Positions 10,578 to 21,710 of a stretch of 64,000 bases of DNA are shown in pieces (the stretch's first letter is position 1; each line of letters begins with the position of its first letter). The DNA is taken from contig NZ_BBBJ01000010.1 in NCBI RefSeq assembly GCF_001316005.1, forward strand, positions 1 through 64,000, in the 5' to 3' direction. The position numbers were made by a program, and so were the translations under genes. The stretch comes from Vulcanisaeta distributa JCM 11217. Lineage in GTDB: Archaea; Thermoproteota; Thermoprotei; Thermoproteales; Thermocladiaceae. A model generated the notes under the pieces. That model ran no database searches and was not told the origin of the DNA. It saw only the letters and a list, made by a program, of their open reading frames with translations.

Positions 10578-12357
10578 TCAATCATCCAGGAACGTCAACC
10601 CCCCTAATCTCTTCAATCCCTCTGAGTAAGCCTTATTCATGCTTTCCATGGTTAGTATCCCCAGGAATTCACCATTATTTACCACAGGCACCCACGTGGT
10701 GCCTGACTCACTCATCACACCCAATGCATCATAAAGCGTCGACTCCGGCGTTACGTAGCGCATGGGCTTCACGTAATCACGTACCCTACCCCCCCTGCCC
10801 CCCCCACCCATGTCGTAGAGGTTCACCACACCTATGAACCTGCCCTCAGAATCAACGACAGGTAGTGCTGTGTACCTGTACCTAAGCATTTTATTTAGTG
10901 CTGTGGCCGCATCCTCATCGGCGTGGGCGATGGGCTCCTTAACCAACCCGCACTCACCAACCCTAATCTCCATTAATAGCGGCACCCTGTACTCATTAAC
11001 ATGAGCCGGTGAATCCCTCCTCGTGGGCACCTGCGCCCTATAAATCGTGTAGTCACCTGAGATTAGGTAAGCTATTGCCACGGCAATCATTGCGCCGGGC
11101 AGTAGTTGATAGCTACCCGTCATCTCAACGACCATGAACATCACCGCCAACGGCGCCTTAGCCGCGGCGCCAAAGAGGGCTAACATGCTTATTATCACGA
11201 ATGGGGCTGGGTCCGAGGCTAGGCTTGGCACCAGGTAGTGGAAGATCAACCAGACGTCAAATCCGGTGAACGCCCCCCCAATGACTATGCCTGGAGCAAA
11301 GACACCGCCACTACCCCCCCCGAGCCTATTGAGAATGACGTGGCCACTATCTTGAGGAAGGGTAGTAATACGAGGATTATCAACGGCGGTAGCGCGATTA
11401 CCGGTGATATGAAGGCATTGGCAACGTTGAACTCCGCCAGGTTTAACCAACCATAACTCGTGCCCAGAACCTCGGGAAATAGCAACCCAATTAACCCGGT
11501 CACGGCCCCCCCACCCACCACGGGCTTTACGTAATTATTAACCCTCCACCTCTTGAACGCATCATGTACTGAGTAGAAGGTCTTAACGTAGAGCATCGCC
11601 ATTAACCCATCGATCACGCCGAGCACGGCGTAGAGCGGTAGCCTCAGTGGGTTAAATGTACCGGTGTAATAACCAAATATTGGTGTGAAGCCCACCACCG
11701 AGCTAAATATTACGTAGCCCACCGCAGAGGCTATCAGGCTGGGAAGAGGACCTCCGACTCAAAGTCCCTCTTGTAGAGTATCTCCGCAGCCAGTATTGCA
11801 CCGCCTATTGGCGCCTTGAATATTGAGCCTATGCCAGCCCCAATACCCACGGCAACGGCGACCCTCCTATCCTCAGGCGTTAGGGAGAATAGATCGGCAA
11901 TGATAGACCCAATACCGGCGCTTAACTGGGCCGTGGGCCCCTCCCTACCAGCACTGCCGCCAGACCCAATGGTTATTGCCGAGGCAATCAACTTAATCGG
12001 TGGTATCCTCCTCCTAATCCTACCCTGGAGCCTATGGAATGCGTTTATGGCCGCATCAGTTCCGTGGCCCTCGGCCTCGGGAGCCCAGGTATAGACTATA
12101 AGCCCCGATAATAGGCCGCCGAGCACCGTTGATAATGGTATCAACCAAACACGCTTCGCATGAAATACGTAATTTAATGAGCCACCCTCACCAAGGGGCT
12201 CGGGTATCTCATAACCAACAAGCCTCCCCCCCATGAATAAGGACTCCATGAGCTTAAGCGTGAAGTAGAAGGCCAGTGCTGAGAACCCGGCCACAACACC
12301 AATTACAATACCCAATATGAACCACTTAGTGAAGTAGGGTAGCTCCCTAATCCTCAT
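10578..12357 (-). CDS. ClC-type chloride channel/transporter with C-terminal CBS pair, frameshifted
   Basis: Moves chloride (usually exchanged for protons) across the cytoplasmic membrane. The selectivity-filter motifs are [34 protein letters not shown] and [18 protein letters not shown]. The membrane domain covers about 430 residues. Two CBS domains follow ([40 protein letters not shown]), which in this family bind nucleotides and gate transport. Breaks lie near 11730 and 11310, the latter at a C8 run where [12 protein letters not shown] should be continuous. The start is an ATG ([16 protein letters not shown]) with no operon partner. The last residues GGLTFLDD are normal for the end of a CBS domain. 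Confidence 0.92.
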
Positions 12358-12453
12358 TGCCGGGAAGACTAGAGTATCACTCTTAAAAGGTCTTTCTCCC
12401 TACAATAAAGGATTAATATTTAGGGAAGTTGGGACTTAGAACGTGAAATCCGC

Positions 12454-13253
12454 ATGACACAGGTAACTACGGCATTACTCGCAACCATATACTTAATCAC
12501 AGCCTCCGCCATAACCTACGTCCTATTCAGTAGGTTTGCCTGGCGTGGTAAGGCTTCGTGGATTTTAATTGGCATTGGTTTCATGCTACTTTCACTGGCG
12601 CTGCAGGTTGTTGTTCAGGCAGTTCCATTCCTCATATTAATCCTTACTCACATTAAGGATGTGTTGATTAATGTCTCATCAGCCACAAATGTGGTGTTGG
12701 GTTTTGTTAAGTTGAACATTTACCTGGTAACCATTTACACGGGTCTCGTGGCGGGCGTGTCCCAGGAGGTCTTTAGGTACTTGGCCGTTAGGGTCGTGAA
12801 CTCAAGTCAGCCCCATACATTGGTTATGGCTTCGCCCTCGTGGACGTGGCATTCACGATAATGAGTGTGGTATTGCCATTGTTAATACCCACACCAATAA
12901 ATCCCAGCATTAAGTACACCACGGCAATACCCATCATAAGCCTGGTCGGCCTTACCATTCAGCCCATTGTCTCCTTCCTATTCCACCCAGGTTCGTCGAT
13001 GCTCCTTAAAGCCTATCAAACCGTTAACAGGGGGTTGAGGGGCTTAGTGCTCATGATCCTAGCTCACGCATACATGGACTCATTTACCTGGTACATGGAC
13101 AATGCCATCATCCTCGGACTCATTAATTCATCATTAATAATGCCCCCCCTATCCATGGCCTACTTCATCACCGTGGTTTCATTGTCGGTGTTTATCTTTA
13201 TCGTTGGTTTTAGGGTGCTTGATTACGTAATTCGCAGGGCGCATTTTAACTGA
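12454..13253 (+). CDS. Polytopic membrane protein, YhfC-like, frameshifted
   Basis: About 265 residues with seven or eight membrane helices. The pattern GLVAGVSQEVFRYLAVR (glutamate and arginine inside a helix, residues 103-119), then PYIGYGFALVDVAF and ILAHAYMDS, matches the layout of the YhfC/CPBP-like putative intramembrane protease group. That assignment is by motif resemblance only. The frame breaks once near 12830. The ATG at 12454 has an A/T-rich region upstream. It is followed at 45 bases by a surface-protein gene on the same strand, which could be its substrate or partner. Confidence 0.6.
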
Positions 13254-13297
13254 ACTCTCAAGTTAAAAAAGAGTCTTGGGTGGTTTAATGATTGGTT

Positions 13298-14680
13298 ATG
13301 AGACGAGTAATCTATGCCCTAGTTAGTGTTGCGGTGGTGATTGTTGCCATATCCTTAATGCAGCTTCACATGTCTCATGGGTCTATGGTGAATAATAGCA
13401 ATGCCCTCTCTGCCTTACTCAGCAGTGTTCCTAGGCCTACAGTGTGTATTGTCGGCTCCTTGAGCAGCCCATACGTGGCTAGCATTGCTAAGGGCCTGGG
13501 CATGGTTAATGCGCCCTTCACCGTGGAGTCTGAGCTTCCGGGCAATGCCTCGTGCAACATGATTGTTATTGAGGATGACTTACTAAGTCTGAATAGTAGT
13601 TATTATCGGCGTGAAGTGATCAACTACTTAGGGCGTGGTGTGTCCATTGAGGTTGTTGGCCCCCCCAACGCAGGTAATGCATTACTGAATTTAATAGGTG
13701 GTTTTATCGGTGAAAGAGCCACCGTGGTTATTGGTGAGCCCGGCCCCCCCAACAAAACCGTTATATCTAGGTTGCCGAGTGATGTCACTGCGGTAATGAT
13801 TATAATGATGCCATCAAAGAACGCCAGCAGATTTGTGACGGGTTGGGACATTTTTGAGGGGTTACCGTTAAACAACCTGACATATGCTGTGTTGAGGGGC
13901 TGGAGGGATTATAATAGTATGCTGACAGACATGAACAATAAGCTTTATGTCCCAGCATCAACCTTAATGCTCGGAGTCCCAAGGATTGAGTTTCAATCAA
14001 GCGCGACGTCAACCACGGTATTCATTGAGGGATTCGCATTCGTGGGCTACGTGGGTTGGTACTCATCAAGCACCTACGATTGGTTTGGCGAATTGGCGGG
14101 TGAGCAGTGGGCCATGGTCAAGTTCTACTACGCCTATCAGCAATCCCCTGGCCCGTACTGGTGGTTCCTAAACCTAATACAGCATGAAGTGGAGGGTTTC
14201 CCAACGAGTGATCCCAGTCTTGGTTTTGTACCATGCTACGCAGATGAGGGCGTTAATGCATATTCCAATATCTATCCAGGTCAGGTATTCTGGGGCGCCG
14301 CACCGACAGGCTCATCATCCAGTCAGCAAACAATATCATACACACTTAGTGCTGGCCCATCCGGCGTCTATGTGCAGGTGTCTGAGACTGTTACCCAGGG
14401 AACGATTGGTTGGGGCTACTCAGGCAATCCAAGCCTTGGTCAGGACTTATGGACTTGGAACTTCAATAATCCAGAGATTGGTTATACTTATGTCGTGATA
14501 CCCAGCGACATATTTATGCTTGACCCAAGCAAGCCTGGTGGTTATCCGCCGCTTTATGAAACTATAAACTTCACGTCAACCTTTGGCAACTTCCTAGGAT
14601 GTTTCAATAGCCCGTCGCCAATAACGGTTACAGTTGATGTATTTACCAATCAGGTAACGGTGATTAGTTCAAGCACATAG
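13298..14680 (+). CDS. Large secreted surface protein, unknown family
   Basis: About 460 residues, intact. An N-terminal signal/anchor helix (VIYALVSVAVVIVAISLMQL) is followed by an extracellular chain rich in Ser, Asn, Tyr and Gly with many N-x-S/T sites. The first 150 residues form an alpha/beta-like domain (VCIVGSLSSPYVASIAKGLG, VEVVGPPNAGNALLNLIGG). The second half is beta-rich (TISYTLSAGPSGVYVQVSET, TIGWGYSGNPSLGQDLWTW). Only two free cysteines are obvious in the second half (VPCYADEGV, LGCFNSPSP), and these could form a disulfide. No known family is recognised. It resembles the protein at 42108-43891 in style (single anchor, beta-rich, ISY…IGWG pattern), but homology is not secure. Confidence 0.7.
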   Translation: MRRVIYALVSVAVVIVAISLMQLHMSHGSMVNNSNALSALLSSVPRPTVCIVGSLSSPYVASIAKGLGMVNAPFTVESELPGNASCNMIVIEDDLLSLNSSYYRREVINYLGRGVSIEVVGPPNAGNALLNLIGGFIGERATVVIGEPGPPNKTVISRLPSDVTAVMIIMMPSKNASRFVTGWDIFEGLPLNNLTYAVLRGWRDYNSMLTDMNNKLYVPASTLMLGVPRIEFQSSATSTTVFIEGFAFVGYVGWYSSSTYDWFGELAGEQWAMVKFYYAYQQSPGPYWWFLNLIQHEVEGFPTSDPSLGFVPCYADEGVNAYSNIYPGQVFWGAAPTGSSSSQQTISYTLSAGPSGVYVQVSETVTQGTIGWGYSGNPSLGQDLWTWNFNNPEIGYTYVVIPSDIFMLDPSKPGGYPPLYETINFTSTFGNFLGCFNSPSPITVTVDVFTNQVTVISSST

Positions 14681-14789
14681 CGCATGGTGGCGCTGCGTCA
14701 TTGCATGGTATTAAAAATCGTTTTATTTTCTATTCCCCATTAAAAACCACCGAAGTATTGTTTATTAAGGCGAATACTCGACGTAGCCT

Positions 14790-15994
14790 GTGCCCGCTGG
14801 CGAGGCTATTTTCCTCACGCTCCTTGAGGTTAGTATCCTGGTGCTACTTGCTGACTTGGCGGGCGGTGTCCTCGCTAGGTATGGCTTTCCAAGGGTCGTT
14901 GCCGAGCTCCTCATTGGGCTTACCCTAAGCCCATACGCCCTGGGCTCCATATTGAACGCGATACTCCACATGGGGGGGTTATTCGCGATTAATGACTACC
15001 TGTTATTCCTGACCAACCTCTCGGTGATACTGCTATTATTTGCCTCGGGCCTTGAGCATGGCCTATCCACACTTAGAGGGTGGTGTCTATGGCATATTAG
15101 CCGCGGTATTCGGCGCCATAGTCCCCCCCTACACCCTGGTATACTGGGTCCTAGTAAATATGGGTCTGTCATTTGCTGAATCAACAATCATTGCCCTATC
15201 AACGGCGCCCACAAGCCTAGCCGTGGTTGCCGGGATCATTGAGCGTGAGGGCTTGACTGGGCTACCAAGCACTAAGGTTTTGATCACGGCTGCCTCCATT
15301 GACGATGTCGTTGCCCTAATACTCCTCTCCATGTCCACCGCGGTGATTGGCGCCGGCGTTTTTACATACGGCACCCTAATCACGGCAATCAAGATAGTCA
15401 CCCTCTGGCTATTGATATTTCTACTCTCCGTATTATTCATACCGAGGATCCTAGATAGGGTTGGTGAGGAGACCATTGTGTATGCATCCCTGGTGGTCCT
15501 CTTTGGTATTGTTCTCATAATGACGACCATGGGCTTCTCCGAGGTCATTGCCGCGTTCATAGCCGGCGTGGCTGTTGCCGAGAGCAGGTTTTCGCAGAGG
15601 GTTAGGGAGGCCGTGAACGTGCTGCTCGCCATATTCGGTTCAATATTCTTCATAGTCATGGGCCTCCAGCTAAACTTTAGGTATATGCTTAACGTTGAGG
15701 TCTTGGTAATGGCTATCGTGGTCTCTATCGTGCAATCATGGGTAAGGTCATTGGTATATACCATTCGCCTACCTGAGGCTTCGTAATCGCCGTGACTCAA
15801 TAATCGTTAGTTACGGCATGATACCCAGGGGGGGTGAGATGGGCCTTGTGGTCGCGTCCATTGGGTTGAGTAGTGGGTTTATTACCATGAGTGACTTCGG
15901 AGTTATAATACTCATGGTGTTGATAACCACCATAATAGGCGCCGTAGCCTATAGGCGGGAGGCCTGCAGGTTCAGGTCAGTGAGGACGCGCTAA
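14790..15994 (+). CDS. Na+/H+ antiporter, CPA2 (KefB/NapA-like), frameshifted
   Basis: A cation/proton antiporter of about 400 residues and twelve or so helices. Family features are the N-terminal LLADLAGGVLARYGFPRVVA, PLxPYALG-like helix 2 (LTLSPYALGSILNA), the LFASGLEHGL motif in helix 3, and the functional Asp pair in ITAASIDDVVALILLS. The C-terminal part (YGMIPRGEMGLVVASIGL) carries the conserved Arg-Gly-Glu. The start is a GTG. Frames break near 15080 and near 15775, so the chain appears as three pieces. Transported ions (Na+ or K+) cannot be decided. It stands alone and could serve pH or salt homeostasis. Confidence 0.88.
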
Positions 15995-16093
15995 ACGGTG
16001 ATGAGTGAGAGCTTTGAAGATTGGCCAACTCGTTGCTTATTACCTCAGCGTGGTTTATTAAGTGTGTTATGGGACTAAAGAAATATCGGCTCA

Positions 16094-16230
16094 TCAACCC
16101 CCCCTCATTAGCGGCTCAACCATGGCCGCCTCCTGTTCATTAATCCCTTCATAATGCATGTGAATTGCGTTGACGTGGATCAAGGCCTCCTTTCAATTAC
16201 TTGCTTAAGCCTGTTCAGTACCTTCCTAAT
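16094..16230 (-). pseudogene. Possible C-terminal remnant of a small helical (HEPN/PaREP1-like) gene
   Basis: On the minus strand two short frames join with a one-base repair to give LNRLKQVIERR then VNAIHMHYEGINEQEAAMVE. The pattern …LHxxxYEGxxxEExA is like the end of HEPN-type PaREP1 proteins abundant in Thermoproteales. The upstream part of such a gene is not present, so this would be a decayed copy next to the PaREP2b gene. The similarity is weak and by eye; it may also be noise. Confidence 0.25.
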
Positions 16231-16386
16231 AGTGACTTATTAGTTTGGTTGTGTATTAGGCTTACGGATGATTCATGGCTCTTGAAGCCATTAAACCAAG
16301 GATCTGTTGGGGGAGTAAAGGATAAAGGCTCAAAGAGGCTTAAATGCGGTGAGGAAGTCGATGACCCAAGAATCGTTGAAGAAACA

Positions 16387-17782
16387 ATGAAGTTAATCAA
16401 TGAGTTCCTCAATAGGGTCGAGAGGTATGAAGCTTGTTGTTAAGCGATGAGAACACGCCATTTGATAAATCAATAAGGGCATTAAATAATTGGTTGCAGG
16501 AAATCAAGGCGAAAATTAAGAAGGGCTATGATGAAAGCATCACTAAGCTAAGGAGGGCGATTCTTGACGTTGGCAAGAAGATGCTGAAGCAACTAAAGCA
16601 GGCAAAGAAGAAGTGGTTTAAGACGTACAGGCAGGAGCTTGAGGAGTTGATTGAAAAATTGAGGAATGGCAAAGCTAAGGTAATCATTAGCGGTGACCCA
16701 TTTAATAAGGATAGGGGCTTCATAGCGTACTTATACGCGGGAAACTTAGCGATTGAGGTGGCAAGGGTAGCTGGCTCAGGAAGCATAACAATGCGCATAG
16801 CACTTACTGGTCTTAAGGGTGTACACGTAATTACGCCCAAGCTATTCGATGATAGTGAGCTAAGGGCAATGCAGTATGGACTATTACTGACTGACGGTTC
16901 AATTCACAAGAAGGGCTATCTAGTGATGGATACGAACCAGCTTTGGCAAGCCATCGCCTGGCCACTGACTTGGCCTGGGAAGAACCACGTGTACGTGCAC
17001 GGCATAAGTCTCAATGACAGTAACGTGGACATCACATGGCATTTAACAGCAATGGAATACAAGGATTCACTCGAGAGTAAGGCTGTGGTTGCCGAGGAGG
17101 TTAGTAAATTAAGCAATGAGGAATTTCTATTGTTCCTACTATTTGCAATACTCGGTGATGGCGATGTAAATATTGAGAAGAAGAGAGTTAGGCTTGCGAT
17201 GGGTAAGTCGAAGCACAAACTCTGGGGGGGTGAGGCCATTAAGAGGCTTGAGGGCTTGGGATTTAGGGAGAATGATAGAGGGCATGTAATCAATTACGTG
17301 GTTAAGTCCTCGAAGGCCGTCGATTTAGCTAGGAGGACGCTTAGTGATTTATTAATCAAGGCATTAATTGATGACTTGAGCGCCTTGCCTGATGCGGAGA
17401 AGCTTAGGCGATTAATAACGCTGGTGGGCATGAGGATAAAGCCAAGGGGCAGGTTTTTAATTGAGGTTGCTAGCATTAAAATGAGCGTCTACGTGAATAA
17501 CAGTGGTTGCGTTGAGGTTAGGGTCATGCGTAAGGACTATGGGGGAAGCCAAAGCCATCTTAGAGAGGTTGAAGGGCGCTGGTTACGAGGAGGTTGAACT
17601 GGGTAAGTGGGGGCAATTATTTCGTGGTATACATGGGCATGGACACAATAAGGAAGCACCCAGAGCTCACCACCAAGGTATGTGAGGTATTGAAGAGAAT
17701 GCATGATGAGGTAATACGTGAAGGCAACGTCGAGAGGGCTTGGAGGATAGCCAAGGCAATGAAGAACCTAGGTTGCCAATAA
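16387..17782 (+). CDS. PaREP2b-family protein (Thermoproteales paralogous repeat family), frameshifted
   Basis: About 460 residues. A coiled, Lys-rich N-terminal part (residues 20-80, IRALNNWLQEIKAKIKKGYD) is followed by a domain with LLLTDGSIHKKGYLVMDT, then LLFLLFAILGDGDVNIEKK. This is the pattern I associate with the PaREP2b family, whose members are multi-copy and variable in Thermoproteales. The LTDGS and LGDGD blocks also recall LAGLIDADG-type homing endonucleases, so a mobile origin is plausible. Frame breaks lie near 16440, at 17541 (G5 for G4, DYGEAKAIL) and at 17609 (G5 for G4, KWGNYFVVYMG). The start is unresolved; coding potential reaches back to about 16200. Function is unknown. 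Confidence 0.65.
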
Positions 17783-17907
17783 CCCGCCCAAGGCCCACGG
17801 GTCCGGTAAACCACATACCTGGAATAATCATTTTTATTGCGCCCAAAGTACATTAACCTTAGGAATATCAATGATTCATTAATAAATATTTAAAATGCAA
17901 AGTGCAC

Positions 17908-18315
17908 TTATGAAACATCAGTGATTAGAGGTATCTTAACCCTGCCCTGAGCTGCATTCTTAACCTCCTTCTCGAGTTTCGCCCCCCCATCCTCACCGGC
18001 TTCGCTGAATCCACCACTAATTACTATAGCCGCCCTAACGCCCTTCGCCACGCACTCGCTCATTATCCTTGGCACGGTGGGTGCCGGGGTAACTATTACG
18101 GCTAGGTCAACCTCATCGGGTATCTCAAGCACGGACCTGTAGACCCTATGGCCCAGTAGCTCCGTGTAGCTTGGGTTAACTAGGTAGACCCTGCCCCCCC
18201 GGAACTTCGTGAGTAGGTTCCTGGTTATTACACCGCCAACGCTCCCCTCCCTCGCCGTGGCGCCTATCACCGCTATTGACCTGGGATTGAATAGGTAGTT
18301 AAGGCCCTCACTCAC
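17908..18315 (-). pseudogene. Truncated acyl-CoA synthetase (ADP-forming) alpha-subunit, CoA-binding domain only
   Basis: 135 residues matching only the N-terminal CoA-binding Rossmann domain of ADP-forming acetyl/acyl-CoA synthetases. Visible blocks are LFNPRSIAVIGATAREGSVG, VYLVNPSYTELLGHRVYRSV, VDLAVIVTPAPTVPRIMSEC and AAIVISGGFSEAGEDG. Full subunits are about 450 residues and continue with RxxGPNCxG and the phosphohistidine domain. Here the chain ends at IPLITDVS and the next 100 bases are AT-rich non-coding sequence, so the loss is real and not a simple frameshift. It lies beside the PaREP2b gene, where rearrangement is likely. It could alternatively be a stand-alone CoA-binding protein, but the loss of the GPN motif argues against function. 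Confidence 0.65.
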
Positions 18316-18340
18316 GGCTTATGAATGTGGGCTGGGCTTA

Positions 18341-19213
18341 TTACGTATTACTCAATTGCATGGGCGCTATATACACAGGGAACCAGTCCTCCCTCCTAAT
18401 CACTATGTTGTTGTATGCGTATACGTACCTCAGGGCGAGGTTCAGGTAGAGGAGCGTTGGTAGTGATGTTGTTGGTGTCGCGTTGCAGTAGTACCAAGTA
18501 CCCAATGGCTTCAGTGTGCCGTTTATTGAGGATATGTTTATTGCGAAGTACGTGGGGGGGCCACTCGGCAATACCGGTATTGGCTCACTGACGTTGCACC
18601 TAACCTCACCAATCACCTGCCAAGGGAGACCAGGTTGAAACCCGTGATGTTCGTACTCCCCATTGGGGGGCCATCTGGAATATGTAGACCCCGAGGATCG
18701 GTTTCGAGAGGTTCGTTATCAACGGTACCGCGTATACAATGCCTGAGTCCTGGGTCGTTAATTGAAAGAGCTCCCTCTTAACCACGCCGTAGACTAGGGC
18801 TGTGGCGTTGAATTCATAGGCAATCCCCCCCGACTTGGTTAGGTTCGACAAGTCCCCCCTGGATAGCCAGTCACGCTTAGCCCTGGGGCTATGATTACGG
18901 TGTTATTCAGCCCCCCCTGGTAAACCATGACTAGGAAGTATGAGCCGCTGGGTATTTTACCGCTTATCGTTATGTTCGTGCCAGTCCTGGGTATGTAAAT
19001 GTTTAGTTCCGTTATTGGGAAGTTGAAGTTGTTTGTGCCCATTATCACGAGAAGGTTACTCCCAAAGCCTAGGTATGCATTTGCGGTTAGGTTTAGGTAA
19101 CCAGTCACGGTGGTTAGTGGTGACGGTATTGAGATTATGAGGGTGAGGGATGCTATGAATCCCACGAGTATTATCAAGCCACCGAGGGCGTAGGCCGGTA
19201 TACCCCTAGCCAT
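18341..19213 (-). CDS. Membrane-anchored surface protein, unknown family, frameshifted
   Basis: About 290 residues. The N-terminus (MARGIPAYALGGLIILVGFI) continues as one hydrophobic helix, then an extracellular, Asn/Thr/Tyr-rich chain (LNIYIPRTGTNITISGKIPS, VKRELFQLTTQDSGIVYAVP). Frames break near 18850 and 18625 at C-run errors. The start resembles archaeal flagellin/pilin-like type III signal peptides only loosely; no KG cleavage site is clear. No enzyme motif is seen. It sits directly downstream of rad50 on the same strand but 29 bases away, in the place where nurA is often found, so it is not an obvious member of that operon. Confidence 0.55.
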
Positions 19214-19241
19214 AACCTCAGGCTAATGATTCAGTTTGCAG

Positions 19242-21710
19242 TTATAAAATTACTTCTTCATCATGAGTTTGCGAACATACTTTCCCCCCCCTCTCATTAA
19301 CGAAGCCAACCCTAATCACGTTATCGGCTATTGTCTCCAACGCGTCGACGTGCGACGTTATTATGACGGTCCTAACACCATTACTAAGGCTCCTAATCCA
19401 ATCACCAACCCTACGCCTATGCTCCTCGTCCAAGTGCTCCGTGCTCATCAAGTATTAGTACTGGTATTAGGCCCATGACTACCCTGGCGATTGCGTACCT
19501 AAGCATTAGGGAGACTAGGTTCCTCTCACCTATGGACAGCGCCTCAACGGGTAGTGAGACCCCCCCGTCGTTCCTCCTGACCACTACCTCATACTCCTCA
19601 TTAACTTCCATGGACGCGTATGAGGCCTTATGCATTAACTCCTTCATCATCACATTCAACTCCTCATTAACGGAATCAAGGAATATCCTCCTAACCACGG
19701 GCTTAACATCATCAAGAACCTGCTGAAGCCTACTGAGAACATCCGACGCACCGACATACCTATTCAACTCACCCCCCCTAACCCTACTCACCTCCGATTC
19801 CCTACTCGCCAACTCACCCCCCCTCAACTTCTCAACCCTATCCCTAAGCGCGTTAACCCTACCCCCCCTCAACTCCCCCCCCAACCTCCCTCATCAACGA
19901 ATCCCTCTTCGCACTCAACTCCTTAATCTTAGCCCTCACACCCTCAAGCTCCTTAATCCTCCCCCCCTCCAACTCCCTAAGCCTACCCTCAACACTCAAC
20001 TTCTCACTACGTATACCCAACAACCTAGCCTCACCATCCCTAACCCTCCTCTCAAGCTCATCAACACTCGCCAACTTACCCCCCCTCAACTCAGCGAGCT
20101 CAACCTTAGCCCTACCTAACTCCTCAAGCTCCCTATTCAATTTACCCAACTCATCCTCAATACCCTCCAACTCCCTCTTTAATGAGTCCTCATCATAACC
20201 ACCAATCCTCGATAACTCCTCAACCAATGAGTTCCTCCTATTACGCAAATCCTCAAGGGATGCCCTAATCACGTCCTCCCTACCCAACTCACCCTCAATA
20301 CTCCTCAACTCACTCTCCAACCTGCCCAACTCCTCAGCCTCATCATTAAGCCTACCCAACCTACTCATTAACTCCTCCCTCCTCCTCATCAACTCCCTCA
20401 ACCTAACCTCCCTACTGCTCACAAGCTCCTGAGCCAACTCACTATCCAGTGGCCTACCGCACAACGGGCACCTCTCGACAGAGCCGCCCCTTAGTAGGTT
20501 CAGTTCCAGTTCCACGTGCTCAATCTCCGCATTAACCCTCGCCAGCTCCTCCCTAGTGCTGTTAATCTCCACGTCTATTGACGCCCTCCTACTTAGTTTC
20601 CTCCTCAACTCATCCGCCCTCGCCTTAAGTCCATTAATCCTATCCAGTTCATCATTCAACTCCTTAATACTCACATCAATACTCTCCAACTCCCTCCTAA
20701 TCTCCTCAACCCTCCGCCTATAGTTCTGGGCGAGCGTTAACCTAGACTTAACATCATCCCTCCTCCTCATTAACTCCTCAAGCCTAGCCCTTAACTCACC
20801 CTCCCTCGAAACCACAGACTCAAGCTCAAGGACCCTAGCCCTTAATTGACCCAGTTGGTTTAGGGTACTCCTCAAGGTATCCAACTCGTTCATGACCCTA
20901 CCCTCCTCCTCACCGAGCATGGAGAGCCTCTGCCTCAACTCCACGTACTCACCCTCAAGCCTCTCCAACTCCTCCTCACTACTCATTAACCTACTCAATT
21001 CCTCCTCAACGGACTTAAGCTCGCCCTCCTTCTCACTCAATGTCTTCTCTGCACTGGAAACCTCGCTCTCCAACCTACTTAATTCCTCCCTCCTACTGTT
21101 CGATTCACGTTCAAGGACCTCAAGCCTACCCCCCCTAAGCCCCCCCTCGGTAATGCTGGTCACGGCCCTAAGCCCCCCCTCCCTAACCACGTCCTGCCTA
21201 GCCCTCTCAATGGCATCAAGCTTAGCAGGGTATCAAGCTTAAACTCACCCCTCCTACCACTCCTGAGTATCTCCCTAATCTCTCCCTGTCTCACGTAGAG
21301 GAGTTCCGAGAATGTGTCAATGTCGATGCCCGTGGTCCTAACTACGAATTGCGTGACCTCCCTATCCCTAGCCGCAACCCTCCTACCGCCCTCATCGAGG
21401 ACGTAGGTCTGCGACTCAAGGGTCTTCTCGGTGCTAAAGGCCCTCTGTACCAGGTACTTACGCCCATCAATCCCCCCCACGTACTCTAGGCGAATAATGG
21501 CGCTGGATGCGCCGCGCCTCACGAGGTCACTAAGCCTATACCTACCCCCCCTAACCCACTCAGAGCCGTAAAGGCTATTGCGATTGCCTCGAGTATGCTC
21601 GTCTTACCGGAGCCGTTTGGCCCATGTATGAAGTTAATGCCCTCAGTGATTACGGCCCTACCCCCCCTAATTATTGACCTAAAATTCTCAATCTCAATCC
21701 TAGTGATCAT
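19242..21710 (-). CDS. rad50: DNA double-strand break repair ATPase Rad50, frameshifted
   Basis: ATP-binding cassette ATPase with long coiled coils; with Mre11 it processes DNA ends. The P-loop FIHGPNGSGKTSILEA is near residue 30 and the Q-loop region is LLYVRQGEIREIL. Coiled coils (hundreds of residues of heptad Leu/Glu/Arg) flank the zinc hook ERCPLCGRPLDSE, whose CxxC joins two Rad50 molecules. The signature LSIGERNLVSLMLRYA, Walker B VLILDE and D-loop region HLDEEHRR close the head. Breaks lie near 21540, 21225, 19870 and 19445 (a 2-base loss just after Walker B). The ATG at 21710 overlaps the Mre11 stop (ATGA), giving tight coupling. Repaired length is about 820 residues. Confidence 0.95.

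Noticed and set aside
15129-15800. A 223-codon minus-strand frame
   Set aside because: Antisense of the Na+/H+ antiporter; its composition is Thr/Ser/Arg-rich with no motif, while the plus strand has clear membrane helices.
19475-21242. Plus-strand frames rich in Ser/Leu opposite rad50
   Set aside because: They are antisense shadows of the coiled-coil codons; the minus-strand frame has P-loop, zinc hook and signature motifs.
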